Notes: generated by a model not told the origin, from the letters alone. Counted from the stretch's first letter, positions 12,301 through 25,164 are shown. The stretch: 64,000 nucleotides of DNA from Aphelenchoides besseyi (GCA_024699855.1 JAMPIQ010000002.1:8990001-9054000); one strand, 5' to 3'. Made by a program: numbers and translations.

Positions 12301-12817
12301 CTGGAGATGTTAAACGATAAGATCAGTCAGTAGCTTTTCAACACAAACCCATGGTTCGAATGCAATTGACATGTGATTCGATCTCGAATTTAAGAACTAT
12401 TAGACGAGAAACAAACACACGATTTCAACCGACTGTTCGTATTTTCGATTTAGTTCAAGATGTGATTTGTTGTTATTGAGCTTCTCAAACAGGAGATAGC
12501 TTTGCTGTGCAAATATGTTGATCAGTTCAATGCTTTGTCGTTTGCTTCACGAGCATTTTAGTCGTAAAGCTGCGTTCAAAGTGTTCAACCGGTCGACAAA
12601 CTCATTCGTTTAATTTAGCAGTCCTTTGGTGCTAATGTTTAGTCTAGTATGTTAGAAGGAAATACAATTTAAGCGGCTTTTTATCTCTTTGTTAACATCA
12701 TGAAGCAGGACTTTGTGCCTTTACATTTAAACCTTTTAACGGTTAAAGACAATCAGATGGTTTACTTGGTTATAATTACAAGTAATTGACGAATTAGCAA
12801 TATAGAGAATCTAGTGA
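12301..12817. other. Intergenic stretch
   Basis: About 500 bp between the pepsin-like relic and the dehydrogenase 3' end. I see no supported coding region, RNA gene or repeat here. The upstream exons of the pepsin-like gene might extend into it, but no signal peptide was found. Confidence 0.35.
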
Positions 12818-13716
12818 CTAGTAAGGGATTGTCTGACCGTTGCGGTCCATGAAGCGTCCAGAATCTGATTGTTTGAGTTCGGAAAGCGTTTTCAAAATTG
12901 CTTCACACGATTCATCTACGCTCAGACTTGCCCGCTCTCCACCCATATCTGTTCTAAAAGATAAAAACAATGACAAACCTAACCCAAACGAATCTTAAGC
13001 GGTACCTCACCCATCCGGGACACATTGAAACGGTAACAACACCCTTCGAATAATCACTGGTAGCAAAGAACTTGGTGTATGCATTCAGAGCTGCTTTGCT
13101 CGCCGGATAGCTAGCGTTGCTGTGGGGAAATCCTTGGCCGTTCAATTTCTCAATGCTGCCAGCCGTGCTACTAATATTTAAAATGCGCGATGGTCGATCT
13201 TCAGTGGACGCTTTCTTGAGCAACGGAAGGAAAGCCGGACATGCCACCATTATTCCAACAACATTCGTATTGAAGACTTTCGAAGCAGCTTCACGGTCTG
13301 GATCTTGACTGTTGTTTCCATCCTAAAAACTACAATCAGAAAAACACAACACGAAATAGTTACCGACAAAAAGACTCCCGCATTGTTGATCAGAAGCGAA
13401 AGTCCTTCAGATCCGACTTTCTCTTCCACAGTTTTAACAGCTGCTTTAATTGTTTGGTCGTTCAAGGAATCGAACTCAACGATTTGAACTTTTGGATTTT
13501 GTTTCGCCAGCTCTTGCAAATCCTAAAAACGTAAAAATCGCAACAGAGTTCGAAACTTGTGTTCTTCAATCCACGTACCTTTGCTGAATCTGGAGTTCGG
13601 GCACCGGCGAAAATATGTTGAACATCAGGAGCGTTCAACAGATGACGAACGAGCCCCAATCCAATTCCACGCGAAGCTCCGGTAACAAAAACGTTGGCGC
13701 CCAAATAGCTCGACAT
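12818..13716 (-). CDS. Short-chain dehydrogenase/reductase (C-factor/carbonyl-reductase-like)
   Basis: This is a classical SDR enzyme of about 250 residues that reduces or oxidises a carbonyl/alcohol substrate using NAD(P)H. It begins MSSYLGANVFVTGASRGIG, giving the TGxxxGIG dinucleotide-binding loop within the first 20 residues. The LLINNAG strand follows, then the catalytic serine in NISSTAGS, the YPASK tyrosine-lysine pair and the CPGWV after it. The C-terminal stretch DSGRFMDRNGQTIPY matches the sniffer/C-factor subgroup, where a GxFxxxxGxxxPW-like ending is usual. Three short introns interrupt it. The first ATG after the acceptor-like upstream sequence was chosen as start. The physiological substrate is unknown; a cytosolic location is expected because there is no targeting signal. 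Confidence 0.88.
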
Positions 13717-14340
13717 TTCAACTAAAAACCGCAAATTTCATACGAAAACAAAGATATTTTTCACGAAAACCTCCGGTTTAAACACGCAAAAAAACATGCT
13801 CGACTGGTGGTCAACCTTTTCTCTTGCATACCAAAACCCTTGGATTTGTTGTTTAAATGAGATCGTCAAGAAAAACGACGAAGGCAGATGCTCGAGCTAC
13901 CAAAATGTCTAACTCGACTCTTTTCGCGTCTTTTATTTGGACTAGAAATCATCACAGAAAATACAAAGCACAAAACGCACGGGTATTTCATAGCACATGG
14001 AAGACTCCACTCATCTCTAGAATGGCGGTTCGTTCATTTCTATTGGAGTTGTAGTTTCAATCGAATGCGAAATTCGTTTGTGTTCTAAACCACTCGGCTA
14101 CCTAAATCGATTTGTGGATACCACGTTTACCGACTGTTTGCAATAAGTTTATTAACGAATTAGTTGATTTCATCGACTTAACATAAACACCCGCATTTTT
14201 AAGGAATTTGCACAAGCGTATATACAACATGTTGGGCTTATTAGCAAAGCACGACTTTTGAATGAGTGTAAATTAGGAGTACTACAAGACAAGAGTATCA
14301 GATTCCAATCACCCGCTTTTGTTTCAGTAGAAATAAGAAG
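13717..14340. other. Intergenic stretch
   Basis: About 620 bp without a supported gene, holding the upstream region of the dehydrogenase and the 3' flank of the glycosyltransferase. Two overlapping short plus-strand frames near 13857-14088 have no recognisable content. Confidence 0.4.
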
Positions 14341-16272
14341 TTACGTGTTGTTCGTTCGACAAAAGTTCATGGTCTCCACGTAGTCGTTGAATGAACTGTA
14401 ATGCAAGACGAAACCGTTGAGTAAGTTGATCGAATCGTAATGTTGCTCCAAGTTGATGCACGAGTGGTTGGATCTTATTTCCAAATTGCATTTCGGCAGA
14501 CTTGGACACGCGTTCAAACTGTTATGATCGAGTAGCGTGATCATTCGACGATAGCATGCGACCAATTCCTCGTAATACGGAAATGAATCGGGCAGATTGA
14601 GGAAGGTCTAAAGTCGCACTGTTCAATAGAAAAAATTCGAAATGAAAGCACTTGTGTTAAGTTGTTTCGTTCGATAAACTGCACAAATGAACGTTCCGCA
14701 TCTTCTCCGGGCAAAAAGGAAGTTCGATTCAGAAAGTTCTAAATCGAAACTGAATCTACTACTAACACTTCCTAAAACTTACTGTTCCATTAAAGTCCCA
14801 ACGACGAAAATGATGCACTCGCGCATGATTTGGACTCAGTTCAACGACCTCGTAATCTGAACGAACACGTGAAGGTGCGTGCAGCCAAATTCCGTCGATT
14901 CTCTCCGGACGTCCAACAAACTTTCCAGTCACAAACTCGACTTCAGAATGTTCAGCCTGTTCAATCAATCCGCGCAAATTAAATTCATATGGTGAGTGTA
15001 CTGAAACTAATTTGTTTTAAAGATGAGTATCACTTTTTATCTACAGGAATGAAGAGTGGTTTGAGATCGTTGGAAGATAAAAGCAGCTGCATGCGGATGC
15101 ATTTCTGTGAGCCAATACATTTCGTCAATGTAATTCAAATGCCCATTTGGCACAAGCACATCATCCCAATCGGCGATTAAAATGAACTCCGCAGAATCTT
15201 TGAATTCGTACAAACAACTGTTGTATGTTGCATCCTGATTGTACCACTCGTTCTCCTCGTTCGGATCGTAGTTAATGTCATCCTTCAAGATTTTCGAAAA
15301 AGATTAACATTTAAACTTACTGGTTTAAATAAACGAACTGCCGGTTTCACCATCAACACTCCTTCTCGTTCATATGCCTTCAAAATTGTGTGTATATCCG
15401 TGAGCAACGACTCCACATAAGTGACCAAAAGATCTGCTCCATAATGACGATAGATTTCCAACGCCGATATCAATAATTGCCAATTCTCGAACAAAAACAT
15501 TCGACTCATGCACACGGCAAATCGACGTGGAATTGAATCCGCCGGTTGAAATGGCAACTGTAATGATTAGATTCTGTTAGAAGATGTTGACAATTCAAAA
15601 CAAGAATTTTCTTTACGTTCCAAAGATTAAGCGAAAATCTATTTGCCCCTCTGATTAGAAGTATTCTTCAAATGGATCTGCTGGCGATCAACAAAGTAGC
15701 AGCACAAGTGAAGTCGTTCGACACAACTAACTTTCATTCTTGCAATCATGTTCTGATGCGCGTAATTTTCAAGAGGAAACAAACCATTTGCTGTCTTCCC
15801 GGATCACCTTCAAGCGTGAATTCCACGGTACTTTCGATCACCGGACAGAGCGCGATCATGATCGTCCATTTGCATTGTACTGGTGCAACAAGAGCCATCT
15901 CGGTCTTAGCGATGGCATGATGGCTTTTGGCATACGCATCGCGAGAATGACAAGTAATTGGGAAATCGATTGCATGTTTTCGAGCCGCATAAACAATGGC
16001 AATCGTATTTGGCGAGAAACTGAAACGTAAAATTGATGCGTTCAATCAAAAGCCAAATTCTACCTTTTCGAGGTCTTGTAATAAAACGATGCAACAACGA
16101 ACATGTGAGTTTTTTCTGCCAAACGTAATGCCCAACGAGCTTTTTGGAAGAAGAGAACATTCTGAAGGCCAATCACCACAAGTAGCAACAAAATCGGATA
16201 TGACAAATGCAACGACGACGTCAACGAGTTTTTCCGTTGTGGACTGTGTGTTGCTACCGGAGAGTTGGTCAT
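14341..16272 (-). CDS. Glycosyltransferase family 92 (DUF23) type II membrane protein
   Basis: This is a nematode-type GT92 enzyme; characterised members such as C. elegans GALT-1 add galactose to core fucose of N-glycans in the Golgi. The start chosen is the first ATG (MTNSPVATHSPQRKN). It is followed at about residues 20-40 by a hydrophobic anchor (SYPILLLLVVIGLQNVLFF), giving the usual type II topology. The luminal domain shows DUF23 landmarks: RRFAVCMSRMFLFENW, IEIYRHYGA-like ALEIYRHYGADLLVTYVES, the DNA-D/DWDD-like metal motif IADWDDVLVPNG, FNLRG, and HYSSFNDY near the end. Several cysteines in SLPKCNLEI and the N-terminal region would form disulfides. About seven short introns are present. 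The precise acceptor sugar is unknown. The family is large and lineage-expanded in nematodes, so orthology should not be assumed. Confidence 0.85.
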
Positions 16273-17205
16273 GAGACCGGAGTAAGATGGAACGAAATGT
16301 CGAGCGTCACGGTTCACGGCTACTCGTGGAATTAGAACGATGAAAAAACTCAGTGTTATATGTTGATGCGCAACTCACACATTCTACGTGCGCAGTTTAC
16401 TGAGCATTTCGTCAGAGTTATTCTCTTCCCCTCTTCTATGAGATCAATACGAAGATTGCGGATCCGGTGCCGATAAAGATCGTTGTCAAAATCGGGGCGC
16501 AGATTTGTTGAATAAAAACGAATAAACTGAAAACCTTCGGTTATAAACATTTTCGTCTTCATTTCTCCATTGAACTCAAAAGTTGCGTCAGAATGCGCTA
16601 TTTTTTTTCTCCAGTTCTTCTCGATTTAGAATCCTTTTTCGTGTTCTACTAATTCAGTCATTTGAAATGGATTTGCACTCGTTGCACAAGAGCAAACGAA
16701 ACTACAGGATTCTTTTTTGAGGTTTGATTGAACTGCAACAAAACGACCGATTACTGCAAGCAGAGTGAACGTATAATCCGCTTGGACTACGATAGAACAA
16801 AGAAATGAATTGAAGCACCCGAATCGTGGGTGGAAATCCTTCGGCTCATTAGTCGCGGAACAGACACCATCACACAGTAGCAATTGCACAAACATGGTAT
16901 TCTGCAAAACTTGCGTCATTTCTACTGACTAACATGTTCGTACGTCCACTGTTCAATTTGGTCTTCAAACTAGTGGTAATTGCATCAATACTCTCGATAT
17001 CAAAAACTAACAAAAAGCGAAAACCCTCATCTAATCTCTAGCTGATCTTTAATAGTACACTAGGCGATCAAATTCCAATTATTTTCTATATTTACGGTTT
17101 CGACAGCATTAAGCGGCTTATCTTGATTAATAACAGCAATTTTGGACTTATTAACTTTTTGACTTAAAATTTTATTAAGCGAAAGAATATGAACAAGAAC
17201 AATAA
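16273..17205. other. Intergenic stretch
   Basis: No gene is supported. Two minus-strand open frames (16356-16562 and 16626-16919) were examined. The second is cysteine-containing but has no signal peptide, no splice-consistent neighbours and no family likeness. A reverse-strand AATAAA at about 17171-17176 is the likely polyadenylation signal of the next gene. Confidence 0.4.
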
Positions 17206-17604
17206 TCAGAGTCTCAACAATAACCGTTGATGATTCAAAAGTGCACGACGAACAAGGTCGATCTTATTTTCCAACTCCGCATCGTTGATATTCGAAATAG
17301 ACTCAAGTTGACGTTTGTTTCGACCCATCGATCCAAACCATGAACCGAAACTGAGAATCGGTTGCTTGAGCAAATGGTTCAAAACTCTCGGCGGCTGTTC
17401 ACCCTCGAAAATCGGAGTTCTTTTGTCGGTCGATAGTTCTGTAAATACGACTAAGTTGTTTAGTTGATGAATATATGAGTTACCATAGGAAGATCCAACA
17501 AGTTGATTGAATGGTAATGGTGATGCATCTGCCAACTCCAAACTCGCAAGAATGATCGTAAACGAGAACAAAGCAACACACACAATTTGGGCTTTAGCGG
17601 CCAT
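17206..17604 (-). CDS. Small secreted prohormone/neuropeptide-like precursor
   Basis: Two exons joined across a 45-bp intron (17439-17483) give a protein of about 117 residues. It opens with a clear signal peptide (MAAKAQIVCVALFSFTIILA, likely cut after ADA). Dibasic prohormone-convertase sites follow: a KR after STD, a GRNKR and an RR further on. The peptide between the first two would run from TPIFEGEQ to WFGSM. Because a glycine precedes RNKR, it could be C-terminally amidated. The last segment (QLESISNIND...) is helical and amphipathic. I do not recognise a known neuropeptide family; similarity to CRF-, PDF- or calcitonin-like hormones could not be supported. Support for it being a real gene comes from a TATA box 55 bp upstream of the ATG, canonical splice sites and a polyadenylation signal about 30 bp after the stop. 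Confidence 0.72.
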   Translation of the reverse strand: MAAKAQIVCVALFSFTIILASLELADASPLPFNQLVGSSYGNSYIHQLNNLVVFTELSTDKRTPIFEGEQPPRVLNHLLKQPILSFGSWFGSMGRNKRQLESISNINDAELENKIDLVRRALLNHQRLLLRL

Positions 17605-17658
17605 GATGCAAACGTTTTCAACGATTTAAATGGGTCGCAAGAACTAGAACACCTTGAT

Positions 17659-17665
17659 TTATATA
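17659..17665 (-). promoter_or_regulatory. TATA box of the prohormone-like gene
   Basis: On the minus strand the sequence reads TATATAA about 55 bp upstream of the start codon of the small secreted precursor. That spacing fits a core promoter with a short 5' leader. No comparably placed TATA box was noticed at most other genes in the window. Confidence 0.55.
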
Positions 17666-18953
17666 AGCATCGTACACGTAAATCGAGTGAATGAAACGTT
17701 TAAGCGCGTAATAGATCGTGACAAACAATTTCATTACGCTGATTCAGAATAAATAACTGTAAATTATACCCGTGAAGAACAATCAAAAGAGGAACTTTTT
17801 CAAGTAAATTTCTATTTCGATACTCCGCTGAATATGTTCATTTACGGACTATGAATAAAACTGTGAATAAATGGGAATCCCAATTAGTACGAACGAACTC
17901 AACCGAATTTGTTGGACGTGCACCTAATTTGCAGTTGGTAAGCTCCGCCCCACTTGGGTATCAGAATAACATAGCCGAGAAGCGAGAAAGATTTTGCCTT
18001 CAACACTAGTTTTTACGTTCCGTGAATACGATAGAGTTATAAGGTAAAGGACTGTTAGCTTTAGTTCTACGAAATGGTCGTCTATTTTAATTGGATTACG
18101 TCTTAGTAAGCGGTTTATTCAGTTGTCCGTGTGATAATAAGATTCCCGACTTAAACATCAGCTTCAACACTCAAGACTTAAGGCTTGTTGTCTTGATGAC
18201 AACGAAATTAATTTGTCTGGAAACCGTAACAAGAGCATGTAAAGACAGTTTATAAGACGGAAGTTTGAAGGCCTTATTCACGCCCCAACAACTAACTTGA
18301 CAGTTGTGTTCTGGTAGTAAGCGGCCTGAATTTTGAGTTCATATTTCTAAAGGAAACAAAGAACATTAACAGCCCGTGTATACGCATCGATTTACAAGTC
18401 AAAGTGCTTCTCAATTACCGCACACGAATGCCAGTATAACAAATGATTCAAGTTGGGCGAACATTTGAAATCGACACCGAATAGAGTTTTATATGTCGAC
18501 TAGAATATTGAATTTCGACGAACGTTTTGAGTACAATTACCAAGCCTTATAGCAAGAAACATTATATAACGTTAAAACCCAAGTTCTGCGATATTACTTT
18601 GCAAACATACGACAATCACCAAACAAACTGAAGTCTCTCTGCTACTAATGGGTTCAAGATCCTATAACTGTTTCCATTAGTATAAAACCACTTAGTTGCG
18701 CAATTGATTGAGTTTTTAGCATTAGAGTTTATTCGCACATCAACTATCTCAGTGACAATCGCGAATGATCTCGAAATTATCGCAAATTGAGATCGCAAAC
18801 ACAACAGAAAGAATATTTTGTAGAAAGACGACATGACAACAGCCCAATGAAGATGCAAGAAAGACGCACGATAGTCAATAAGGTCGTGAAATTCATAGTT
18901 TGAGAGGTATGAGAGTAAAGGTTTTGTCCAATTTACATTCTGTTAATGAATTT
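17666..18953. other. Intergenic stretch
   Basis: About 1.3 kb between the prohormone-like gene and the 3' end of the peptidase gene. It is AT-rich and I see no coding region, RNA gene or repeat that I can support. It probably contains the upstream control region of the prohormone-like gene. Confidence 0.4.
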
Positions 18954-21513
18954 TCAAAAAATACGGGCAAGTCGATGAGCAAGAAAACGTGTGGAATGAG
19001 CCGATAGAGGGCTAATAGGCGCGTCAATAATCTGAAATAGGTCAATCGATAATTTCTTTGATCGTCAAAACTTACGGCGCTTGAGTTATATTGACCAAGT
19101 TGAAACGGTTGAGCCTCACCGTGCAAACATTGTTGAAGGAAATTCTCAATGATTCCAGCCATTGCAAGAACGTTTTGGGGTTTTCGAGGACCATGGCCTT
19201 CATCGGGATATATTACGAAGTTTACGGGAATATTGTTCTTTTTAAGTTCAGCCACAAATTGCTCTAAAAAATTCGGTTATGAATTCGGTTTGAAACATTC
19301 GAAAATACCCGATTCAGATTGTCGTACTCGTGGATCATTCGAGCCATGAATCATCAACAGAGGTTTTCGTACTTGATTGGCAAAGAATAACGGCGAACGA
19401 CTTCGAAGTGCTGCACGGCCTAAAAAATCGATGGCATAATTGAATTTTGGTTTATGCTTCTTGCCTTCTTCTGTATCTTTATCGGCTCCGAACATCTTAA
19501 CCAAATTTTGGTAGAACCCGACCTGTAAATTCAAATCAACAGATGACAAATAATCGCTACAATTAACAGACCCAATAGGGTGGAACGGCCTCAAGTAATG
19601 TGATTAGATTTGACGGACCAACAATATCGACACCGCAAGCGAAAACATCGGGTGTGAATGTCAATCCAACAAGGGTTGCAAAACCACCATAACTAGCGCC
19701 CATAATTGCCACCGTGTTCCGCTGGGTAATTCCTTTTTGAATAGCGAATTCAACGGCATCAAGCAAATCGTCATGCATTTTTCGACTCCACTCACCTACA
19801 ATCCAATTGTTTCTGCATGATTATGAAATCAACATACCATCGCCAGCGTTGATGTGTTTCTTACCAAAACCGATGCTGCCACGGAAGTTTACTTGCATCA
19901 CGGCATAGTTTCTATTAGTCAACCATGCATTCATCGGAGAGAATCCAAAGAAATCACGTGCTTTAGGTCCTCCGTGTACCATTAAAACCAATTTTTGTGG
20001 TTCTGCTGGCAACAATCCGCGTTTAGCTAGCTCAGCATCTTCACTGCTTCTGGTTTGTAAGGGGTCCAAAAGTCGTGCCTATAATTCATTCGTACATACA
20101 AACAACTCTTGAAAATATACTTACTTGTGGTGGTAAACTTAAATAGGCTTGTAGTTTCAGACCGTCACGACTAACGAAATCGAAACCAATCATTCGATTT
20201 AATTGATAGATGGACAACTCCGGTTTTGCTGAGAGTAAATATTGCGCTCGTTTAGTTAAACGATCGTAAACATAATACTCCGGTGCTTGACTATCCGACA
20301 TGTAAGTTACAAGCCAGGTGTTAAAATCGTTACTGTACGACATCATTGGGCTCGCATTCGGTTTTAAGTTGACAATCGCCTGTACATCGCTCAGAATCGT
20401 TTGATTAGCAACGTAGATTTCGGGCTTATAGTAGTACTCGGTTATGGACATGATGGTACGATCAATTGGATGAAATAAAACTTCGGCAATAGCACTTCGA
20501 ACCGCGCGATATAACACCTGATTTGCAGTCGGATGTCCGAACGGATGGACCACAAGTTGTCCCATATCCGAATTCTCACCCATCAACCAGTAGATTTGTC
20601 GGTTGTCAACAGAAAATCCCAAGGGTCTAAAAACGGTTATATTAAAAATATTCAAATTAAATAAAATTACTCAGTTAAAAAACGATCTTCTGCACTAACA
20701 GTCATGTATTTGACCCAGTCCTTATCTTCGGAAGACAAATTCCGAGCTTGTGCAGTCTCAGATGGTCTGAATTCAATTATTTTAGATAATATCCTTGTTC
20801 TATTACCGATAATAAATCATCACACCATCATCTCCTTCTTCCATAACCAAGCGAATTTGCTGATTGTTGTCCACGACAATCTGGGCTGGAAATCGTGAGT
20901 TGTGGAAAATGCGATGCATTGCGTTGGTCTTAAGGTCAAATTCGTACACATTATGGAAAGCAGGAGTTTCATCATTCAATCCGATAAGTATTTTGTCGCG
21001 TTGAAGATTATTGTCAATAATCATCGCTTTGACGCCGGTCTGATCGCTGATGATGTGACGATCATTGGGCTAAAGTATTCAAATAACCCGAACAGTTATT
21101 TCAAAACATAGGTCAGTAACTTACATTTGTCAGACTGATTTTATACAACTTTGTGTTTTCGTCGCCGTTATTGTCTTGTGCGTAAAGAATAACATCTGGA
21201 ACACCAGTCCAATAGTACCCTGAAAGATGGTTGTTTCACGTTACTGCGAAGTTGTTAATTTACCGGAGATGTGGTTTGATCGTTCAAATGTAATTGGTCT
21301 TGCATCTCGGCAAGTAATGCATCTGACAAAAACATTTGTAATTCCTTGCTCATTTGGAGCCATGAATCCTATCAAACTTCCATTGGGACTAAGACTAACG
21401 GCCGAATGTTTGGGTTCACCAAACAACAAGCGTCGAGGAATAAGCTCAGCAACTGATTTCAAACTCAAGAATAAAAATAAGCATATTCTTAGAGTGAGAA
21501 TGATTGAAGTCAT
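18954..21513 (-). CDS. Secreted S9-family prolyl oligopeptidase (dipeptidyl/acylaminoacyl peptidase, DPF-like)
   Basis: This is a serine peptidase of the prolyl oligopeptidase clan. The N-terminus has a signal peptide ([18 protein letters not shown]), followed by a degenerate beta-propeller ([32 protein letters not shown]). The C-terminal alpha/beta-hydrolase domain has [10 protein letters not shown] (oxyanion region), [12 protein letters not shown], the nucleophile elbow GASYGG, the acid in HGSNDPRV and the catalytic histidine in PDEGHG. The order Ser-Asp-His is intact, so the enzyme should be active. It resembles the C. elegans dpf (dipeptidyl peptidase four-like) and acylaminoacyl-peptidase group more than DPP4 itself. 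A secreted or lysosomal role in trimming peptides is likely. Roughly ten short introns are present. The last exon (after QYNSSA) is inferred by phase; the alternative is a slightly different C-terminus. Confidence 0.85.
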
Positions 21514-22176
21514 ATTACTTGTGGAACTTAGTCGACTTCTCGTTGATGATGAACTCTAATGACTAATTTGAGATGTTCACTTCGCACTTTTATTGGCCAT
21601 TTCTTACACGCCTTGAGGTCATCAAACAACTCGACGGTCAATACAGCGAACTGTTTCCTCGTTAGAACGTTGTCCTTAACTTCCTCTTTTTTCGCTTTTG
21701 TGTTCATTTGTCCCCAAAAAGTTGACACGCTCGTTCATTGTCGTGTATCTTCGTTCTCGTCGATCCGCTCGTGCAAAATTCGACTCCCCCGTGAGGTCAT
21801 TTGCTCAGCCGTGAGTGACTATCCAATCGCAATTTCAATGAAACGGTAACTTAATTGTTTTCTAGTCATTGTTATTCAATCTAAAGGTAATCAATCCGAT
21901 AAGGAAGGTGCTGACCACACGGATAGCACTTAAATGCATCATGTAACTCTAGGTCATTAACCAGCCTTCTTTTGATCATTACTATTGTCGCATTTGTGGT
22001 TGTGTGTGATCAAACAAAACATACTTTCTTTGCAACAGGGCATTGTTTTAGTTTAGACATTGAATTGTTTTTAAGTCAATATCAGATTACAGTAGTTAAC
22101 CTTTATTCTGTTTGAACGAAAATAACCAAACAATCTCGACTCTTTTACTAAACAAGATAACAATAATAAGCGATAA
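21514..22176. other. Intergenic stretch
   Basis: About 660 bp between the start of the peptidase gene and the 3' end of sec24. Open frames here (for example 21559-21849 + and 21528-21728 -) overlap each other and carry no recognisable content. It presumably holds the peptidase promoter and the sec24 3' UTR. Confidence 0.4.
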
Positions 22177-25097
22177 TCAACGACGAGATTCTTGGGCTAT
22201 ATGTTGAATGAATTCCACGTAACTGTGCGCCGATTCTGTTCGATCTTCCACCAATCGGCTTGTAAACCACTCTCGACGTTGACCATCTTCTCTGAAACCG
22301 TTCCATTTTAAATTCGTGTCTCCAAACTCCGAGCAAACCTGACAACCATCACTGGTGCGTAATAACATCGTTCTTGATGTAGACGACGAATTAGATCGTG
22401 AACTCGTTGACTAATAACGTTCGGAAGCTGTTCAAACGGCGCCTAAGGTCGATCAGTTTGAAAGATTTAAATGAAGACTTACATCTTCGTCTATCATTTG
22501 GAACATCTGAACGCCGAACAACAACATCAAAAGTTCTGGATGAGCACGTGAACACACGTAAATCAACACAACTCGTCCCGCATCCATAAAGTAAACACCA
22601 TCGGCATTAATACGCTCGTAGCTCAAAGACAGGCGCTGGAGTTCTTCGGTCTGCAAAACAAATTAACAGTTTTTCAGAAAAAAATGCAGCTACTTGATGG
22701 ATAGTGTGAATTGCATAAAGTAACGGATACACTTCATTCAGAATCAATTCTATGGGCGCTGATTTGATACGCAGCAAATTGCCGACATGTTCGTCTTTGT
22801 TTAAACGAGAACGACCCAAGAAAGCAGGCTGCAAACGAGAATTTGAATGAAGAAACATAAGACTCTATACTCACATGTTTCAAAAGTCCTAAAACAAACA
22901 GCGGAAAGAATTTCAATTGACCATGGATTGGTGTTCGTAGTCCACCCGGTCCTTGTCCGATAGAACGATTGTACGCTGCCAATGTGTCGACGACTCCATT
23001 AAGAAGTCCATCTCGACAATCAGATAGTGAACCACCATTCAATGCGCGTTCAGCAGCTATAAGACAGAATTGAGCTATTAAACAAAAAGCGATCACTTAC
23101 CCATTTTCGCTAACAACGTAACACTAGATTTCGTATCAAAAGAACTGAAGACCGTTTGAACATCTTTGCAAATTGGAATACACAAAGTGTGAACTCGTAT
23201 TCGACGATCACCCTTTGACGAGGTATATAGAAGAGCCGCTTGAAAACAGGTAGTCGATTGATTTTTTAAATCTTCTTCGTATTGAATTTGAACACTAAGT
23301 GCCGAATCCGGATTAACATTTGCCATAGCCAAAAGATCAGTTGAGCGTACGAAAAAATTCCCGTGAAATGTATGAAGCGAAAGACCTGAAAAGTATCAAT
23401 CTAATATTATTAAAAATCCAATCGATACCTTTAGAACAACGAATACGCAAAACTGCTTCAAAGCCAATTTTACGCGTCAAATAACGACTGAATAGACGTT
23501 TAAAACGAACCACCTCCAATTGTTCGCGATTGATATGGTATCCAGGAAAATGATAGACCGTTCCACTACTGTATCGAGCGGCATCAGCTGAAACCGAGCT
23601 CTCAAAACCACAACCATTGTAGAACTTTACCCAACGTGCTCAGATCCACATATTCAACATTCAAAGCGAAGATGTCGACACAAACTTGTTGCGACGTGCA
23701 TTCCAAAGCAAAACGTTTGTAAAAATCGGAAGTCGGTGAAAATCCTTCGCTTCCTTTTGCCGTCAAATCAACCGGTTTCAAAGCACCTTGGCCGACAGTT
23801 GGACGACTGCACGTAAGAACCGTCAAACGTCCACCATATGGCGCCTAAATAGTATGTTATGTTTGTTGAAGCAAAGTGTGACCGTACAACAAGCTTATAG
23901 GCAGAACTAAGCGCTGTTCCCAGTGAAGATTCAGTAATCGTGCTCTTTTCGAAGATTGTTGGAATTCGTTGAATAAAAGATCGAACACTCTAAATTGAAA
24001 AGTTGAAATGGATTCTACAGCTGACAAACCAACTTCGTGAAACTCTTTTAATTCAACTAACAGACCAGATGGCACGGGCAAGAACGGGCCTTAAGAACAA
24101 AATAGATGACATCGATAGAAGTCTATTTACCTTCAACGTCTGGCAAAATCAACTCGCGTGGCGGTTTGTTGACATCGAAAAACTCGAAGAAGTGAATGTT
24201 CGAATCGTAAGCAATAAAACCAATTTGCATTTTATCATCACCGGGCATCTGATCCAAATTAACGAGCAGTTGTTCGGAAAACGCGTATAAATAACCTAAA
24301 GATTGTTTATAGCCACTTCACACTCTTAAACTCATACCTGACTCTACGGCTGCCGCAGTTACATCGAATAAAAATAAATAAATTGCTGCTTGTGGTGGTC
24401 GAAGCGTGTACTCGGACGGTGCAATGTACTCGACCGTGCAGTATTGAAGTTCTGGTCGATTTCTCGGATCACCGTATTGTCGAGTTACTGGGTCGAAAAG
24501 AAAATCTTCTGGCACTATAACAGTATAACTATTAGAGTTCTAATTTAGAATCACTTACAGTCGTTAACTCGGAAACAAAGATTACATTTCCAATGTCGAT
24601 GATCGGGTAACATCACATACGGATTGATGTAAGTTCGACAAAATCGACAACGAACGATGTTGGTTTGCATGACCGTCAAGTTCTTCATATCACGAAACGG
24701 ATGCAACGTCAAACCCAATGGCATTCGACTTTTCTTTAGCATTTCTTGGGTCTCCGGAATGGCTGTCATTGTACAACGAAATATTCTAAAGACAAAACGA
24801 TACATCAAACAATCTGTGAGGTTCTTACGTCGAGTTCATTACCGCTTGTGGCGAGCTAACAATTTCTGGCAACGATATTGGATTATCGTCGAAATTGTAC
24901 CCGAATAGATTTCGCTCTTGACTAATGTCCACATAGCGGCGTTCCGTTTCGTAGAACTGAAATTCAATACAAGTGATACGTGGTCAAAAATCAAAAGTGA
25001 TAATTCGAAAACTTCAATTATAAGCATGTGAACAACTTACCGGCATTCCGCCATTTGGCGGCGGTGGTGCATAGTAATTATTGTACATTGGATTCAT
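22177..25097 (-). CDS. sec24: SEC24 COPII coat cargo-selection subunit (SEC24A/B-like)
   Basis: This gene encodes the COPII coat subunit that pairs with SEC23 and selects cargo at ER exit sites. Domain order is as in the family. A very short N-terminal tail begins MNPMYNNYYAPPPPNGG. The zinc finger has paired CxxC motifs (CRFC and CNLC, with HRHWK between). The vWA/trunk domain includes EYIAPSEYTLRPPQAAIYLFL. The helical and gelsolin-like regions follow, ending with SYVEFIQHIAQES. The phrase RPPQ-x-A-x-YLF after APSEY is characteristic of the SEC24A/B branch. The long proline/glutamine-rich N-terminus common in animal SEC24s is almost absent here unless an extra 5' exon is missed. The gene contains about twelve short introns. 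Its start codon is only 67 bp from the possible first ATG of the divergent CCR4 gene, so the two probably share a promoter. Confidence 0.9.
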
Positions 25098-25164
25098 GAC
25101 GAGGCAGATTCTGGAAAATACCCCGTGAATAATGTTTGAGATTTAGGACGACAAATCGACACGG
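25098..25164. promoter_or_regulatory. Compact divergent promoter between sec24 and ccr-4
   Basis: The sec24 ATG on the minus strand (25095-25097) and the first plausible CCR4-side ATG on the plus strand (25165-25167) are 67 bp apart. If CCR4 translation starts at 25556 instead, the space is 458 bp. No TATA box is obvious. The arrangement implies a bidirectional core promoter for two housekeeping genes; this is inference from layout only. Confidence 0.4.

Noticed and set aside
16356..16919. Two minus-strand frames, one cysteine-containing, upstream of the GT92 gene
   Set aside because: No signal peptide, no splice links and no recognisable domain.
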